From Bacillota bacterium (GTDB lineage Bacteria; Bacillota; Clostridia; DSM-8532), in assembly GCA_022702935.2 (NCBI GenBank), contig JAKIML020000077.1:1-64000 (forward strand): a stretch of DNA of 64,000 nt, written 5' to 3'. Within the stretch, counting starts at the first letter, position 1; each line of letters starts with the position of its first letter. The position numbers and the translations under genes are program-made. Below are positions 41,973-50,506 of this stretch, one piece after another. The notes under the pieces were generated by a model. That model did not search any database. It worked only from the letters and a program-made list of their open reading frames with translations, and had not been told where the DNA came from.

Positions 41973-43661
41973 CTAGAGGGTGAACCTGTTGACATGGCTC
42001 CGCAGTTCTTCAACACTCTTATAAGCCTTTTCAGCCAGGGCCAGCACATCATTGCTCTTGTCGGTCACGCTTGCCGTCATTTCAGCAATATTGGCTGTTC
42101 CCGAAGCCCCCTCGCTGGCCGCCCGGGTCACTTCATGAATGGCCTTCATCAGATTGCTGATGGATGCCAGAAGCTGCTCGGAGGTTACACTGAAGTCCTG
42201 CATCATACCGTCCACATACTGGGCATCCCGGTCGTACTGCTCCCCGGTTTCTACCTGGCCGTCATAGTCCTTAATAACCCGTCTGTCAATAAACTCCAGA
42301 AGGTTTTCAGAGCTCCTGACAAGATTGTCCACAGTACCTACCACCGTTTCGGTCACCCTTTGAATTTCTCCGACGGTCTTCTTGGAATCCTCGGCAAGCT
42401 TTCTAATCTCATCGGCCACAACAGCGAAGCCCCTGCCCGATTCCCCGGCCCTGGAAGCCTCTATGGCTGCATTGAGGGCCAGAAGATTGGTTTGGCTGGT
42501 GATTTGCAGAATAGCATCGGTCAACACCCTAATCTGCTCGATGGCCTGGGACTTTTCAATGGCTTCCTTCAGCTCCTGCTGGCCCTGGTTCAGCAACTCA
42601 AGGGCTGAATGCTTGGATTGGGCCGCTCTCTGTTTAAGCGAGGCTGCCCGATCCTTGATCTCCTCAGCAGCCATGCGCCCTTCCCTGGCCTTTTTAGCCA
42701 TGGAATCCACGGCAAATTCTATCTCGGTTGAGGTTGCATTCATTTCCTCCATGGAGGCTGCAGTTTCCTGCATACCTGCCGACAATTGCTCGGTAGTGGA
42801 GGAGGCCTCCTCCATATTGGATTTCAGCTCACCCATGCTCCTGACTGACTGGTTGAGCACGTCCTCAATGGTCTCGGATTCTTCCATAAGCGTATGTATC
42901 ATGGCCCTTACAGATTCCTGCATGTTTGTTGTGGCCCTGATAATATCCCCAATCTCATCCTTGAGCCTGGTCTCCCCTATCTCGGTATTCAGCTTTCCCT
43001 GGGATATCTGGGTCAGACTGTTGGTAACTCTTTTAAGTGGTCTGGACAATTGGACCCCCATCAGATATATGAGGACCATGGCAATAATCAGGCCAACACC
43101 CTGCAAGAGGCCTATTCTCACCACATAATCCCTTACATAGTTAAGATAGTACCCCTTCTCCTGTCCAACGTAGAACATGCCCACCACCTGGTTTTCGCCA
43201 TCGCGAAGAGGGGTGTAGGATGCAATATAACTGACACCCTCTATTTTTACCTCACCAATATAGGGTGTTCCCTTATGGATGACCTGTTCTACCACCAAAG
43301 GTGCGGCCTTGGTCCCAATAATGCTCTCGCCGTTTTCATTGGTCAGGTTGGTAGCGATTCGGGTATCCATCCTGAAGAGGGTGATGGTCAGCGCCCCATG
43401 GGATCCGAAATCATCAATGATCTCTAGATTCCCCTCCATAAGCGTACTGCCTTTGTAGAGAGAATCGCCATCAATTCTCCAGTTCCCCGGATATTTGTAT
43501 TCCATTGTATTTAAGGCAAGATCGCTGATAGTACTGATTTCATCGATGACCTGATTGATATAGAGGGACTCCATGCCCTCCGAGCTTAAGAAATAGACGA
43601 ATATTGAAAAGATAAGCAGAATGGCGATTGATGCTGCGATGAGTTTTGTTTTTATTTTCAC
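41973..43661 (-). CDS. Methyl-accepting chemotaxis protein
   Basis: A 562-residue receptor: N-terminal membrane helix (about residues 8-27), an extracytoplasmic sCache-type domain ([16 protein letters not shown], later [14 protein letters not shown]), second helix near 178-203, HAMP, and a signalling domain with hairpin tip [25 protein letters not shown] start with GGGAGGGAACATT, normal ending HVNRFTL. It is complete. No che genes nearby. Confidence 0.93.
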   Translation of the reverse strand: MKIKTKLIAASIAILLIFSIFVYFLSSEGMESLYINQVIDEISTISDLALNTMEYKYPGNWRIDGDSLYKGSTLMEGNLEIIDDFGSHGALTITLFRMDTRIATNLTNENGESIIGTKAAPLVVEQVIHKGTPYIGEVKIEGVSYIASYTPLRDGENQVVGMFYVGQEKGYYLNYVRDYVVRIGLLQGVGLIIAMVLIYLMGVQLSRPLKRVTNSLTQISQGKLNTEIGETRLKDEIGDIIRATTNMQESVRAMIHTLMEESETIEDVLNQSVRSMGELKSNMEEASSTTEQLSAGMQETAASMEEMNATSTEIEFAVDSMAKKAREGRMAAEEIKDRAASLKQRAAQSKHSALELLNQGQQELKEAIEKSQAIEQIRVLTDAILQITSQTNLLALNAAIEASRAGESGRGFAVVADEIRKLAEDSKKTVGEIQRVTETVVGTVDNLVRSSENLLEFIDRRVIKDYDGQVETGEQYDRDAQYVDGMMQDFSVTSEQLLASISNLMKAIHEVTRAASEGASGTANIAEMTASVTDKSNDVLALAEKAYKSVEELRSHVNRFTL

Positions 43662-43733
43662 AATGTTCCCTCCAGATATAGTTATTACAGATGTAGTTAT
43701 CCTGATATATTTACCACTGTTCTTAAGCAGATC

Positions 43734-45212
43734 CTACAGGTAATTTTTTCTGATTGATACGTCATCATAGTCAACACTTGGTGATGCCGCCAGCTTAAGC
43801 TGACAATGATAGGTGGCCATGATTTTCTCCATATTCACCTTTTCCGGACCCTCTAGGATTTTATAGATTTCAGGGTGGACCTGGGCCTCCACAAAGCCCG
43901 AGGGGATATCGGCCATATGGGTGGCAATCCTTTTTTCAATACGGCGGGCAATAGTGATGGGTGAAATACGGTATCCCGCTCCCCCGCAGGCACGGCAGTC
44001 CACCGTCAGGCTTTTATAAAGAGGCTGGCGCACCTTTTTGCGGGTTAATTCCACAAGGCCCAGATTGGTCATGCCCCCCACCACGGTTTGGGTTTTGTCG
44101 GCCTTAACAGCCTCCCTCAGGCACTGAACCACCTGCTCCCGGTGCTCCTTTTCACTCATGTCAATGAAATCAATTACAATAATCCCGCTTATATCCCTGA
44201 GCCGTATCTGGCGGGCAATGGCTTTCGCCGCCTCCAGATTGATTTTAAGGGCGGTTTCCTCCAGATGGGTCTTTCCCACATACTTCCCGCTGTTCACATC
44301 CACCACCGTCAGGGCCTCGGTTCTGTCAAAGACAAGATAAGCGCCGCTCTTCATCCATACCTTTCTTGAAAGAGCTTCCATAAGCGCACTTTCCACATGA
44401 TAATACTCAAAAAGGTCATAGTTTTTGGAGAAGTACTCCACCTTCATTTTCAACCCCGGGGAGACCTCGTCCAAAAGCGCGCAAATCCTGTCGTATTCCT
44501 CCCTGTCATTGATGAGAAAGCGGTTGATGTCAGCGGTCAGGTGTTCACGAACTGCCTGGACCACCATTCCCGGCTCCCCGTGCAGAAGCCTTGGCACTGC
44601 CCCTTTATGTTCCCGCTTCACAAGCAGCTCCCATTCTTTTTTAAGGCTTTGAATATCCTCCAGGATCAGCTCGTCCGGTGTTTCAGCAGCCGCAGTCCGA
44701 ATGATGATGCCGGCATTCTCGGGCTTCTGGCTCTTGGCCAGTTCTCTTAAGTGCCTTCGGGTTTCAGGATCTTCAATTTTCTTGGAAACCCCCGTCACAT
44801 TGATATGTGGGACAAGGACGGCATATCTTCCCGGCAGGGTTATTCGGGTGGTCACCCGAGGGCCCTTGCCCCCGGTAGCATCCTTGATGACCTGAACCGA
44901 GATCTCCTGTCCTTGAGTGATAAGCTCCGAGATATCGGGCAGTCCATCCTTGGGCATGATGATCTCCCCATTCTCATCATAAAAGATGGGAAGCACATCC
45001 TTTACATACAGAAAGGCGTTTTTATCCAGTCCAATATCTACAAAGGCCGACTGCATGCCGGGGAGCACCCGCTCCACCTTGCCCCTGTAGATATTGCCCA
45101 CCAGGCTTTTGCCCTCGTTTTTTTCGATATAAATTTCAACCGGCTCGCCGTTCTCAAGAATGGCCAGCCGGATCTCTCCTATGCCTACATCCACTAAGAT
45201 ATCCTTAACCAT
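43734..45212 (-). CDS. rng: Ribonuclease G (Rne/Rng family)
   Basis: A 492-residue endoribonuclease. S1 domain near the N-terminus (GNIYRGKVERVLPGMQSAFVDIGLDKNAFL), catalytic DVNSGKYVG and VIDFIDM (metal-binding Asp), zinc-link CRACGGAG. It processes rRNA and degrades mRNA. The chosen ATG at 45212 (MVKDILVDVG) overlaps the upstream gene's stop by 8 bases. The unit TIGR03960-DUF2344-rng is common in Clostridia, usually leading into rplU. Confidence 0.94.
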   Translation of the reverse strand: MVKDILVDVGIGEIRLAILENGEPVEIYIEKNEGKSLVGNIYRGKVERVLPGMQSAFVDIGLDKNAFLYVKDVLPIFYDENGEIIMPKDGLPDISELITQGQEISVQVIKDATGGKGPRVTTRITLPGRYAVLVPHINVTGVSKKIEDPETRRHLRELAKSQKPENAGIIIRTAAAETPDELILEDIQSLKKEWELLVKREHKGAVPRLLHGEPGMVVQAVREHLTADINRFLINDREEYDRICALLDEVSPGLKMKVEYFSKNYDLFEYYHVESALMEALSRKVWMKSGAYLVFDRTEALTVVDVNSGKYVGKTHLEETALKINLEAAKAIARQIRLRDISGIIVIDFIDMSEKEHREQVVQCLREAVKADKTQTVVGGMTNLGLVELTRKKVRQPLYKSLTVDCRACGGAGYRISPITIARRIEKRIATHMADIPSGFVEAQVHPEIYKILEGPEKVNMEKIMATYHCQLKLAASPSVDYDDVSIRKNYL

Positions 45213-45906
45213 TGGCCACCTCAAAAGGATTCTTCCATTCGTTATAGGTTGAGGTGTACAAAGCTTTTCGATGCATACGAAGAATACTAACCTTCAGCCC
45301 TGTTTCCTGCTCAAAGGCCTCCATGAGAAGATCCACGCGCAGATTGTTCTCGGCCCCCGCACTTAAAAACGCCTCCAGACAAAAGGCATCAATGTCGGTT
45401 TTCAGCGCCGACAGAGTGTAGATCATGGGCCTGATGTTCACGGGCCTGGGGCCCTTTTTGGTCTTCTTCATCACTGAGATGTCCTCCCTTTCCAGGAGAC
45501 TCTGAATCAAGGTATCCATCTCATACAGGCTCATGGCTTTGGGCGTTTTAAGGTGTATTTCGTAGCGGGCCGCAGTGATCTGATTCATAATATTGCCTTT
45601 GATTTTCTGCTCCACGGCCTCAAGCACACGGATCCCCCGGGGGAGGCCTTCATTCATACGGGAGATAAAGTCCTGGAGCGAGAGTTCCTCCTCCAGCTCA
45701 ATATCGGCATACTCAGCCTCGCTGGTCAGCCCAATGGACATGGGAAGCCCGAAAACCAGCTTCTGCCTTGGGTTAAACCCCTGTGTATAGGCAACAGGCA
45801 GCCTTGCACGCTTGGTGGCCCGTTCAAAGAGCCTGAGAACATCCAAATGGGCTATATATTTAAGGGATTCATCCCGTGAAAACTTAAATCTCAGCATCCT
45901 GGCCAT
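45205..45906 (-). CDS. DUF2344/TIGR03936 radical SAM-linked protein
   Basis: A 233-residue protein opening LRFKFSRDESLKYIAHLDVLRLFERA, the TIGR03936 signature. It is separate here but fused to the adjacent radical SAM protein in some species. Start overlaps that gene by 23 bases. Function not established; the constant partnership with TIGR03960 and RNase G suggests a role in RNA modification or translation. Confidence 0.88.
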   Translation of the reverse strand: MARMLRFKFSRDESLKYIAHLDVLRLFERATKRARLPVAYTQGFNPRQKLVFGLPMSIGLTSEAEYADIELEEELSLQDFISRMNEGLPRGIRVLEAVEQKIKGNIMNQITAARYEIHLKTPKAMSLYEMDTLIQSLLEREDISVMKKTKKGPRPVNIRPMIYTLSALKTDIDAFCLEAFLSAGAENNLRVDLLMEAFEQETGLKVSILRMHRKALYTSTYNEWKNPFEVANG

Positions 45907-47770
45907 AGCCCAACCCCCTTTGCTTGGCCTTTATACATATGCCGGTGCCATAGACCTGAGCACCGCAGTTAGAGCAGCCCACTGCACAGTTTCTGGTGAG
46001 ATCCCCTTCGTGGGCTTTAAGATTCTCTTTTTTCAGGAATTCCTTGGATACACCCATATCGATATGATCCCAGGGCAGAACTTCGGAATACGCCCTTTTT
46101 CTGTTGGCATAGAACTCGGGGCTCAGCCCGCATTCCTGGAAGGCCTCCATCCATTTTTCAAAGGAGAAGAACTCGTCCCAGCCGTCAAACTTGCAGCCCT
46201 TTTTCCAGGCGGCATGGATAACCTGTCCCACCCGTCTGTCGCCCCGGGCCAACACTGCTTCAAGAAGGCTCAGCTTGGCCTCATGGTAGTTATACTCCAC
46301 CTTGCGGGTCCGCTTCTTAATCCGATCCTTCAAGTGATACTGCTTCTGCATCAGGTTTTCCATACTGTCCATGGGTTCCCATTGGAACGGGGTAAAGGGC
46401 TTGGGCACAAAGCAGGAGGTGCTTAAGGTTATCCTTAAGGCCTTGCCCGACTCACCGGGAATGGTGCGGCAGGTTTCAATGAGATTGATAGCCATATCGT
46501 CAATCCCTTCCACATCCTCCATGGTCTCGGTGGGCAGACCCAACATGAAATAGAGCTTGACGGAGGTCCAGCCCCCGGCCACCGCCAGCCTGATCGACGA
46601 TGTAAGGTCCTCATCAGTGATACCTTTATTGATCACATCCCTCAGCCTTTGGGTCCCGGCCTCTGGGGCAAAGGTCAGTCCGCTCTTACGAACCTTGGAT
46701 ATTTTCTCCATAAGCCCTAAGGAGAAATTGTCCACCCGCAGGGACGGAACCGCCAGGCTGACCTTTTCCTTTTCGGTATATTCAATCAGGTTGTTGCAGA
46801 GATCGGGCAGACCCGAATAATCGCTGGTGCTTAAGGAAACCAGGGAGATTTCCTCATAGCCCGTTTTCTCCACCGAGGCCTTGGCCAGCTCAAAAAGCTT
46901 TTCATGGCTCCTTTCCCGGACGGGCCGGTAAATAAAGCCTGCCTGGCAGAAGCGGCAGCCTCTGACGCAGCCGCGGAACAACTCCAGCATGATGCGGTCA
47001 TGAACCGTTCCCACATAGGGCACAATAATAGCATCGGGGAAATCCACCGCATCCAGATTTTTGATAATACGTCTTTTGACAGTATCGGGTACATCGGCGC
47101 TCACAGGGAGCACATCCATGACCGTTCCGTCCTCATAATAGAAGACCTGGTACAGGGAGGGGACATAGACTCCTTCTATCCGGCTCACCCTTTTTAAGAA
47201 TTGCTGCCTGTCCTCACCAGCCTGCTTCCATTGCTTATACGCATCAATGATCTCAAGGGTGACCTCCTCCCCCTCGCCAATGACAAAAAAGTCGATGAAA
47301 TCGGCCAAGGGCTCGGGATTGCAGGCGCAGGGCCCCCCGGCGATAACAAAGGGCATACCCTCGGTCCTGTCCCTGGACCATACGGGAATTCCGCCGAGCT
47401 CCAGCATATTTAGGATATTGGTATAGCTCATCTCATATTGGAGAGTGAACCCCACCATGTCAAATTCACACAAGGGGGTAAAGGTCTCCAGGGTATAAAG
47501 GGGCAGCCCCTTTTCTCTGAGCAGGGCCTCCATATCCACCCAGGGCGCAAAAGCGCGCTCACAGTAGGTGTCCTCACGTTTGTTCAACACATGATAAAGG
47601 ATCTTCATCCCCAGGTGGGACATGCCGATCTCATAATCATCAGGAAAACAAAAGGCAAACCGCACATCCACCTTGCCCGGGTCCTTCCTGACCATGTTCC
47701 ATTCATTACCCGTGTATTTGGCGGGCTTTTCAACACTAAGCAATAAACTGTCGTCCAACTTTATCTGCAT
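45884..47770 (-). CDS. TIGR03960-family radical SAM protein
   Basis: A 628-residue protein: N-terminal B12-binding-like domain (about 30-190), radical SAM core with FRGCVRGCRFCQAG near residue 250 (CxxxCxxC) and FAPEAGTQRLRDVINKG, C-terminal part with EVLPWDHIDMGVSKEFL and a Cys-rich end CAVGCSNCGAQVYG. Likely methylthiotransferase- or methylase-like by fold, but the substrate is unknown. It has no ribosome site of its own; see the leader feature. Confidence 0.9.
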   Translation of the reverse strand: MQIKLDDSLLLSVEKPAKYTGNEWNMVRKDPGKVDVRFAFCFPDDYEIGMSHLGMKILYHVLNKREDTYCERAFAPWVDMEALLREKGLPLYTLETFTPLCEFDMVGFTLQYEMSYTNILNMLELGGIPVWSRDRTEGMPFVIAGGPCACNPEPLADFIDFFVIGEGEEVTLEIIDAYKQWKQAGEDRQQFLKRVSRIEGVYVPSLYQVFYYEDGTVMDVLPVSADVPDTVKRRIIKNLDAVDFPDAIIVPYVGTVHDRIMLELFRGCVRGCRFCQAGFIYRPVRERSHEKLFELAKASVEKTGYEEISLVSLSTSDYSGLPDLCNNLIEYTEKEKVSLAVPSLRVDNFSLGLMEKISKVRKSGLTFAPEAGTQRLRDVINKGITDEDLTSSIRLAVAGGWTSVKLYFMLGLPTETMEDVEGIDDMAINLIETCRTIPGESGKALRITLSTSCFVPKPFTPFQWEPMDSMENLMQKQYHLKDRIKKRTRKVEYNYHEAKLSLLEAVLARGDRRVGQVIHAAWKKGCKFDGWDEFFSFEKWMEAFQECGLSPEFYANRKRAYSEVLPWDHIDMGVSKEFLKKENLKAHEGDLTRNCAVGCSNCGAQVYGTGICIKAKQRGLGYGQDAEI

Positions 47771-47773
47771 GAT

Positions 47774-47831
47774 TTATAAAGGATGCAATGATTGCATCCC
47801 ATCCTCCAAAACTCTAAAATGTAGCATCCTT
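47774..47831 (-). promoter_or_regulatory. Leader with seven-codon uORF and palindrome before the radical SAM operon
   Basis: On the minus strand GGAGG (47807-47803) precedes ATG CAA TCA TTG CAT CCT TTA TAA (47797-47774), and the main ATG follows three bases later. The uORF contains a perfect palindrome GGATGCAAT-c-ATTGCATCC (47799-47781), and a further AGGATGC at 47830-47824 could pair alternatively. The main gene lacks a Shine-Dalgarno, so reinitiation after the uORF is plausible. The remaining 47832-48059 region shows no gene; GGTACAATAG near 47977 may belong to the kinase promoter. Confidence 0.5.
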
Positions 47832-48059
47832 GTATGTTTTTAAGAAAATAAAGCCACTATTTATCATAACAAATGACACGTAAAAAGGCAAGGCAAGGCC
47901 ATTTCACCAATCCTTAAGTATTTCCTGCTATTTCCCGCCGCTGAAAGCGTCTATTGGCGAGCTACAAAAATTTTCGGTACAATAGTTATTTTTTGGATAT
48001 ATATTCAATAACACGCACTTTCGGTAAATCTGTCATGAAACAGAAGGGGGGTATTTTTC

Positions 48060-48962
48060 ATGAACAGTATTTCTGCTGTACTCGATTCCCACAGCCAAGA
48101 AGACAGATTGAAAGCCGGCTCCAGTCAAATGCCTTCCGATTCCCGGAGCTTATCATCCGAAAGAGATTATGAACAACTCAAACGTGAATTCTTCAACAAT
48201 ATCTCCCACGAACTTCGAACCCCTATTAATGTACTTCTCGGCAGCATTCAACTCTTTGAAATGATGGGCGATGAGCTGTTCCTGGAGGCCAATCGGGATA
48301 AGTTCTTTACCTATCAGCGCATTATGAAGCAAAACTGCTATCGTCTCCTTAGACTGGTCAACAATCTGATTGACGTTTCCATCATGGACTCGGGCTATTT
48401 AAGCCTCTTTCCCGAAAACAACAACCTGGTCCTGCTTGCACAGGACATCACCCAAAAGGCCATGGGCTATGCGGAGGCCAAGGGCCTGACTCTTACCTTT
48501 GTAACAGAGGAACAGGAGATCATCACAGCCTGTGACAAAGAAAAAATCCAAAGGGTTTTGCTCAATCTTTTGTCCAATGCTATTAAATTTACACCAAAGG
48601 GTGGAAAGATCACCGTTTCCCTCTATCAGGATGAGAAAAGAGTATATCTGTCCGTAAAGGATACGGGCATCGGTATATCGGAAGAAAAGCTCAATTCCAT
48701 TTTTGAACGGTTTCAGCCCGAAGCCAGCACCCTCACCCGAAACCATGAGGGCAGCGGCATAGGTCTTTCCCTCTGCAGTTCCATTATCCGGCTCCATGGC
48801 GGGCTTATTCGTGTCAAAAGCATACCTCAGCAAGGCTCGGAGTTCATCATTGAGCTTCCCAATCGCATTATTCCGTCGGTTTCTTCCACCAACCAGGGCA
48901 GAACTGAGCTGAGCTTCTCCTCCAATGAGCGGGTGCCCATAGAGCTGTCAGATTTGTTCTAG
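48060..48962 (+). CDS. Soluble sensor histidine kinase without input domain
   Basis: A 300-residue kinase: no membrane segment, about 40 unstructured residues, then phosphoacceptor NNISHELRTPINVLLGSI (His near residue 50), N box RVLLNLLSNAIKFT, G1 KDTGIGIS, G2 HEGSGIGLSLCSSII. No response regulator gene is adjacent, so it is an orphan, as are the sporulation kinases of Clostridia. A link with sporulation is only suggested by that pattern. AAGGGGGG precedes the ATG. Confidence 0.88.
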   Translation: MNSISAVLDSHSQEDRLKAGSSQMPSDSRSLSSERDYEQLKREFFNNISHELRTPINVLLGSIQLFEMMGDELFLEANRDKFFTYQRIMKQNCYRLLRLVNNLIDVSIMDSGYLSLFPENNNLVLLAQDITQKAMGYAEAKGLTLTFVTEEQEIITACDKEKIQRVLLNLLSNAIKFTPKGGKITVSLYQDEKRVYLSVKDTGIGISEEKLNSIFERFQPEASTLTRNHEGSGIGLSLCSSIIRLHGGLIRVKSIPQQGSEFIIELPNRIIPSVSSTNQGRTELSFSSNERVPIELSDLF

Positions 48963-49001
48963 TCGTAAATGCCTTTTTCATTGAGATAAGCCTCTACATG
49001 G

Positions 49002-49043
49002 CAAAGCCCCTTTCGCCAGACCGCTCTGACGGAAGGGGCTTTG
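49002..49043. terminator. Bidirectional terminator between kinase and serC
   Basis: Stem CAAAGCCCCTT / AAGGGGCTTTG with a longer inner pairing (CCAGA/TCTG). Flanked by T-rich sequence on the plus strand; convergent genes share it. Confidence 0.85.
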
Positions 49044-49110
49044 ATTTTGTGGGTGTTTGCTTCACGCTCATCACTGCCGTGATGGCTAAGCAAAAAGCGG
49101 GAGTAAGCTT

Positions 49111-50196
49111 TTAGCCGTTTAATCTTTCAAAGTCTTGCATGAATTCGACAAGGGCTTTGACGCCTTCAATGGGCATGGCGTTGTAGATGCTGGCTCTCAT
49201 GCCGCCCACGGTTCTGTAACCCTTAAGGTTGACCAGGCCTCTGGCCTCGGCTTCCCTGACAAACTTCTTATCCAGTTCCTCGCTGCCGGTGACGAAGTTT
49301 ACATTCATCAGGGAGCGATCATATTTTTCAACGGTTCCTTTAAAGAGGCTGGAGGCGTCTATGCAGTCATATAAAAGCTGTGCCTTCTCCTCATTGATTT
49401 TTTGAATGGCCGCAACGCCGCCCTGCTCCTTGATCCACTCAAAGACCAGACCACACATATAGATGCTGTAGCAGGGAGGTGTATTATACAATGAGCTGTT
49501 ATCAGCATGGATCTTATACTGGAGCATAGTGGGCACCGTGGGATCAATCTCACGAACCAGATCCTCGCGGATAATAACCACCGTCACACCCGCAGGACCC
49601 ATATTCTTCTGTGAACCGGCATAGATGAGTCCGAACTTGGACACATCATAGACCTCGGACAGGATATTGGAAGACATGTCAGCCACCAGAGGAACATTAT
49701 CCAGGCACACAATGTCCTTGTCTCTCAGCCTTGTGCCATAAACGGTGTTGTTGGTGGTGATATGGAAATAGTCTGCATCTTCCTGGAGCTGAGCCTTATC
49801 GATTTTGGGAACATAGGAGAATTTGCTGTCCTCGGAGGAAGCAACCACCCGGGCATTGACATACTTCTTTCCTTCCTGGTAAGCCTTCTTGCCCCAAACA
49901 CCGGTAACCAGATAATCGGCTTTTCCGTTTTTAATGAGGTTAAGCGGTACCATGGAGAATTGCAGGTGGGCGCCACCCTGCAGGAAAAGCACCTTATAAT
50001 TTGAGGGAATGTTCATAATTTCACGAAGGTCACTTTCGGCCTTCTGCTGGATCCTTTCATACCAGGAGGATCTGTGACTCATTTCCATAACCGACATACC
50101 GGACCCCTGATAATCCAGTAATTCCTCGGCTGCCCTTTTTAAAACCGCTTCGGGTAGAGTACCCGGACCTGCAGAAAAATTGAACACTCTAGCCAT
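49111..50196 (-). CDS. serC: Phosphoserine aminotransferase
   Basis: A 361-residue PLP enzyme of serine synthesis. FNFSAGPGTLPEAVL start, QGGAHLQFSMVPLNL, DMSSNIL, and GSQKNMGPAGVTVVII with the Schiff-base lysine (near residue 197), YRTVGGMRASIYNAM at the end. Often next to serA, which is not present here. Confidence 0.96.
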   Translation of the reverse strand: MARVFNFSAGPGTLPEAVLKRAAEELLDYQGSGMSVMEMSHRSSWYERIQQKAESDLREIMNIPSNYKVLFLQGGAHLQFSMVPLNLIKNGKADYLVTGVWGKKAYQEGKKYVNARVVASSEDSKFSYVPKIDKAQLQEDADYFHITTNNTVYGTRLRDKDIVCLDNVPLVADMSSNILSEVYDVSKFGLIYAGSQKNMGPAGVTVVIIREDLVREIDPTVPTMLQYKIHADNSSLYNTPPCYSIYMCGLVFEWIKEQGGVAAIQKINEEKAQLLYDCIDASSLFKGTVEKYDRSLMNVNFVTGSEELDKKFVREAEARGLVNLKGYRTVGGMRASIYNAMPIEGVKALVEFMQDFERLNG

Positions 50197-50392
50197 CTTG
50201 GCTTCACTCCATTCTGAATGATGTATTATTTACCAGACGTAAATTTGTTATTATTTTAACACTTGCGTCATTAAAAGTCTATACAGGAACTATAAGTCTT
50301 GCCAATCCGTAAAGAGGCCTCTATCAGAAGCTTTGAGCCCATTATGATGATGGATTTTTGAAAATTCATGACCATGTCATTGGTTTCTTTCT

Positions 50393-50429
50393 GAATTTGG
50401 GTAAAGGAATTTGGGTAAAGGAGTATAAT
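50393..50429 (+). repeat. 14-bp tandem repeat and -10 element before the macroglobulin-like gene
   Basis: GAATTTGGGTAAAG occurs twice in direct contact (50393-50406, 50407-50420), followed by GAGTATAAT, whose TATAAT (50424-50429) is a likely -10 about 78 bases before the start. The other part of 50197-50506 (about 310 bases between divergent genes) shows no gene. Confidence 0.6.
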
Positions 50430-50506
50430 ATAAGTAAACCATTTCTTAACAGGAAACGTCTAATGGTATAGAGAATTCAGAACATAATCCCAGGGAGGTA
50501 TCGATA

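Noticed and set aside
41387-42052. tyrS remnant as a normal gene starting at 42052
   Set aside because: The first 27 codons overlap the chemoreceptor gene in another frame and do not resemble TyrS.
50393-50420. CRISPR-like repeat
   Set aside because: Two copies in direct contact, with no spacers and no cas genes.
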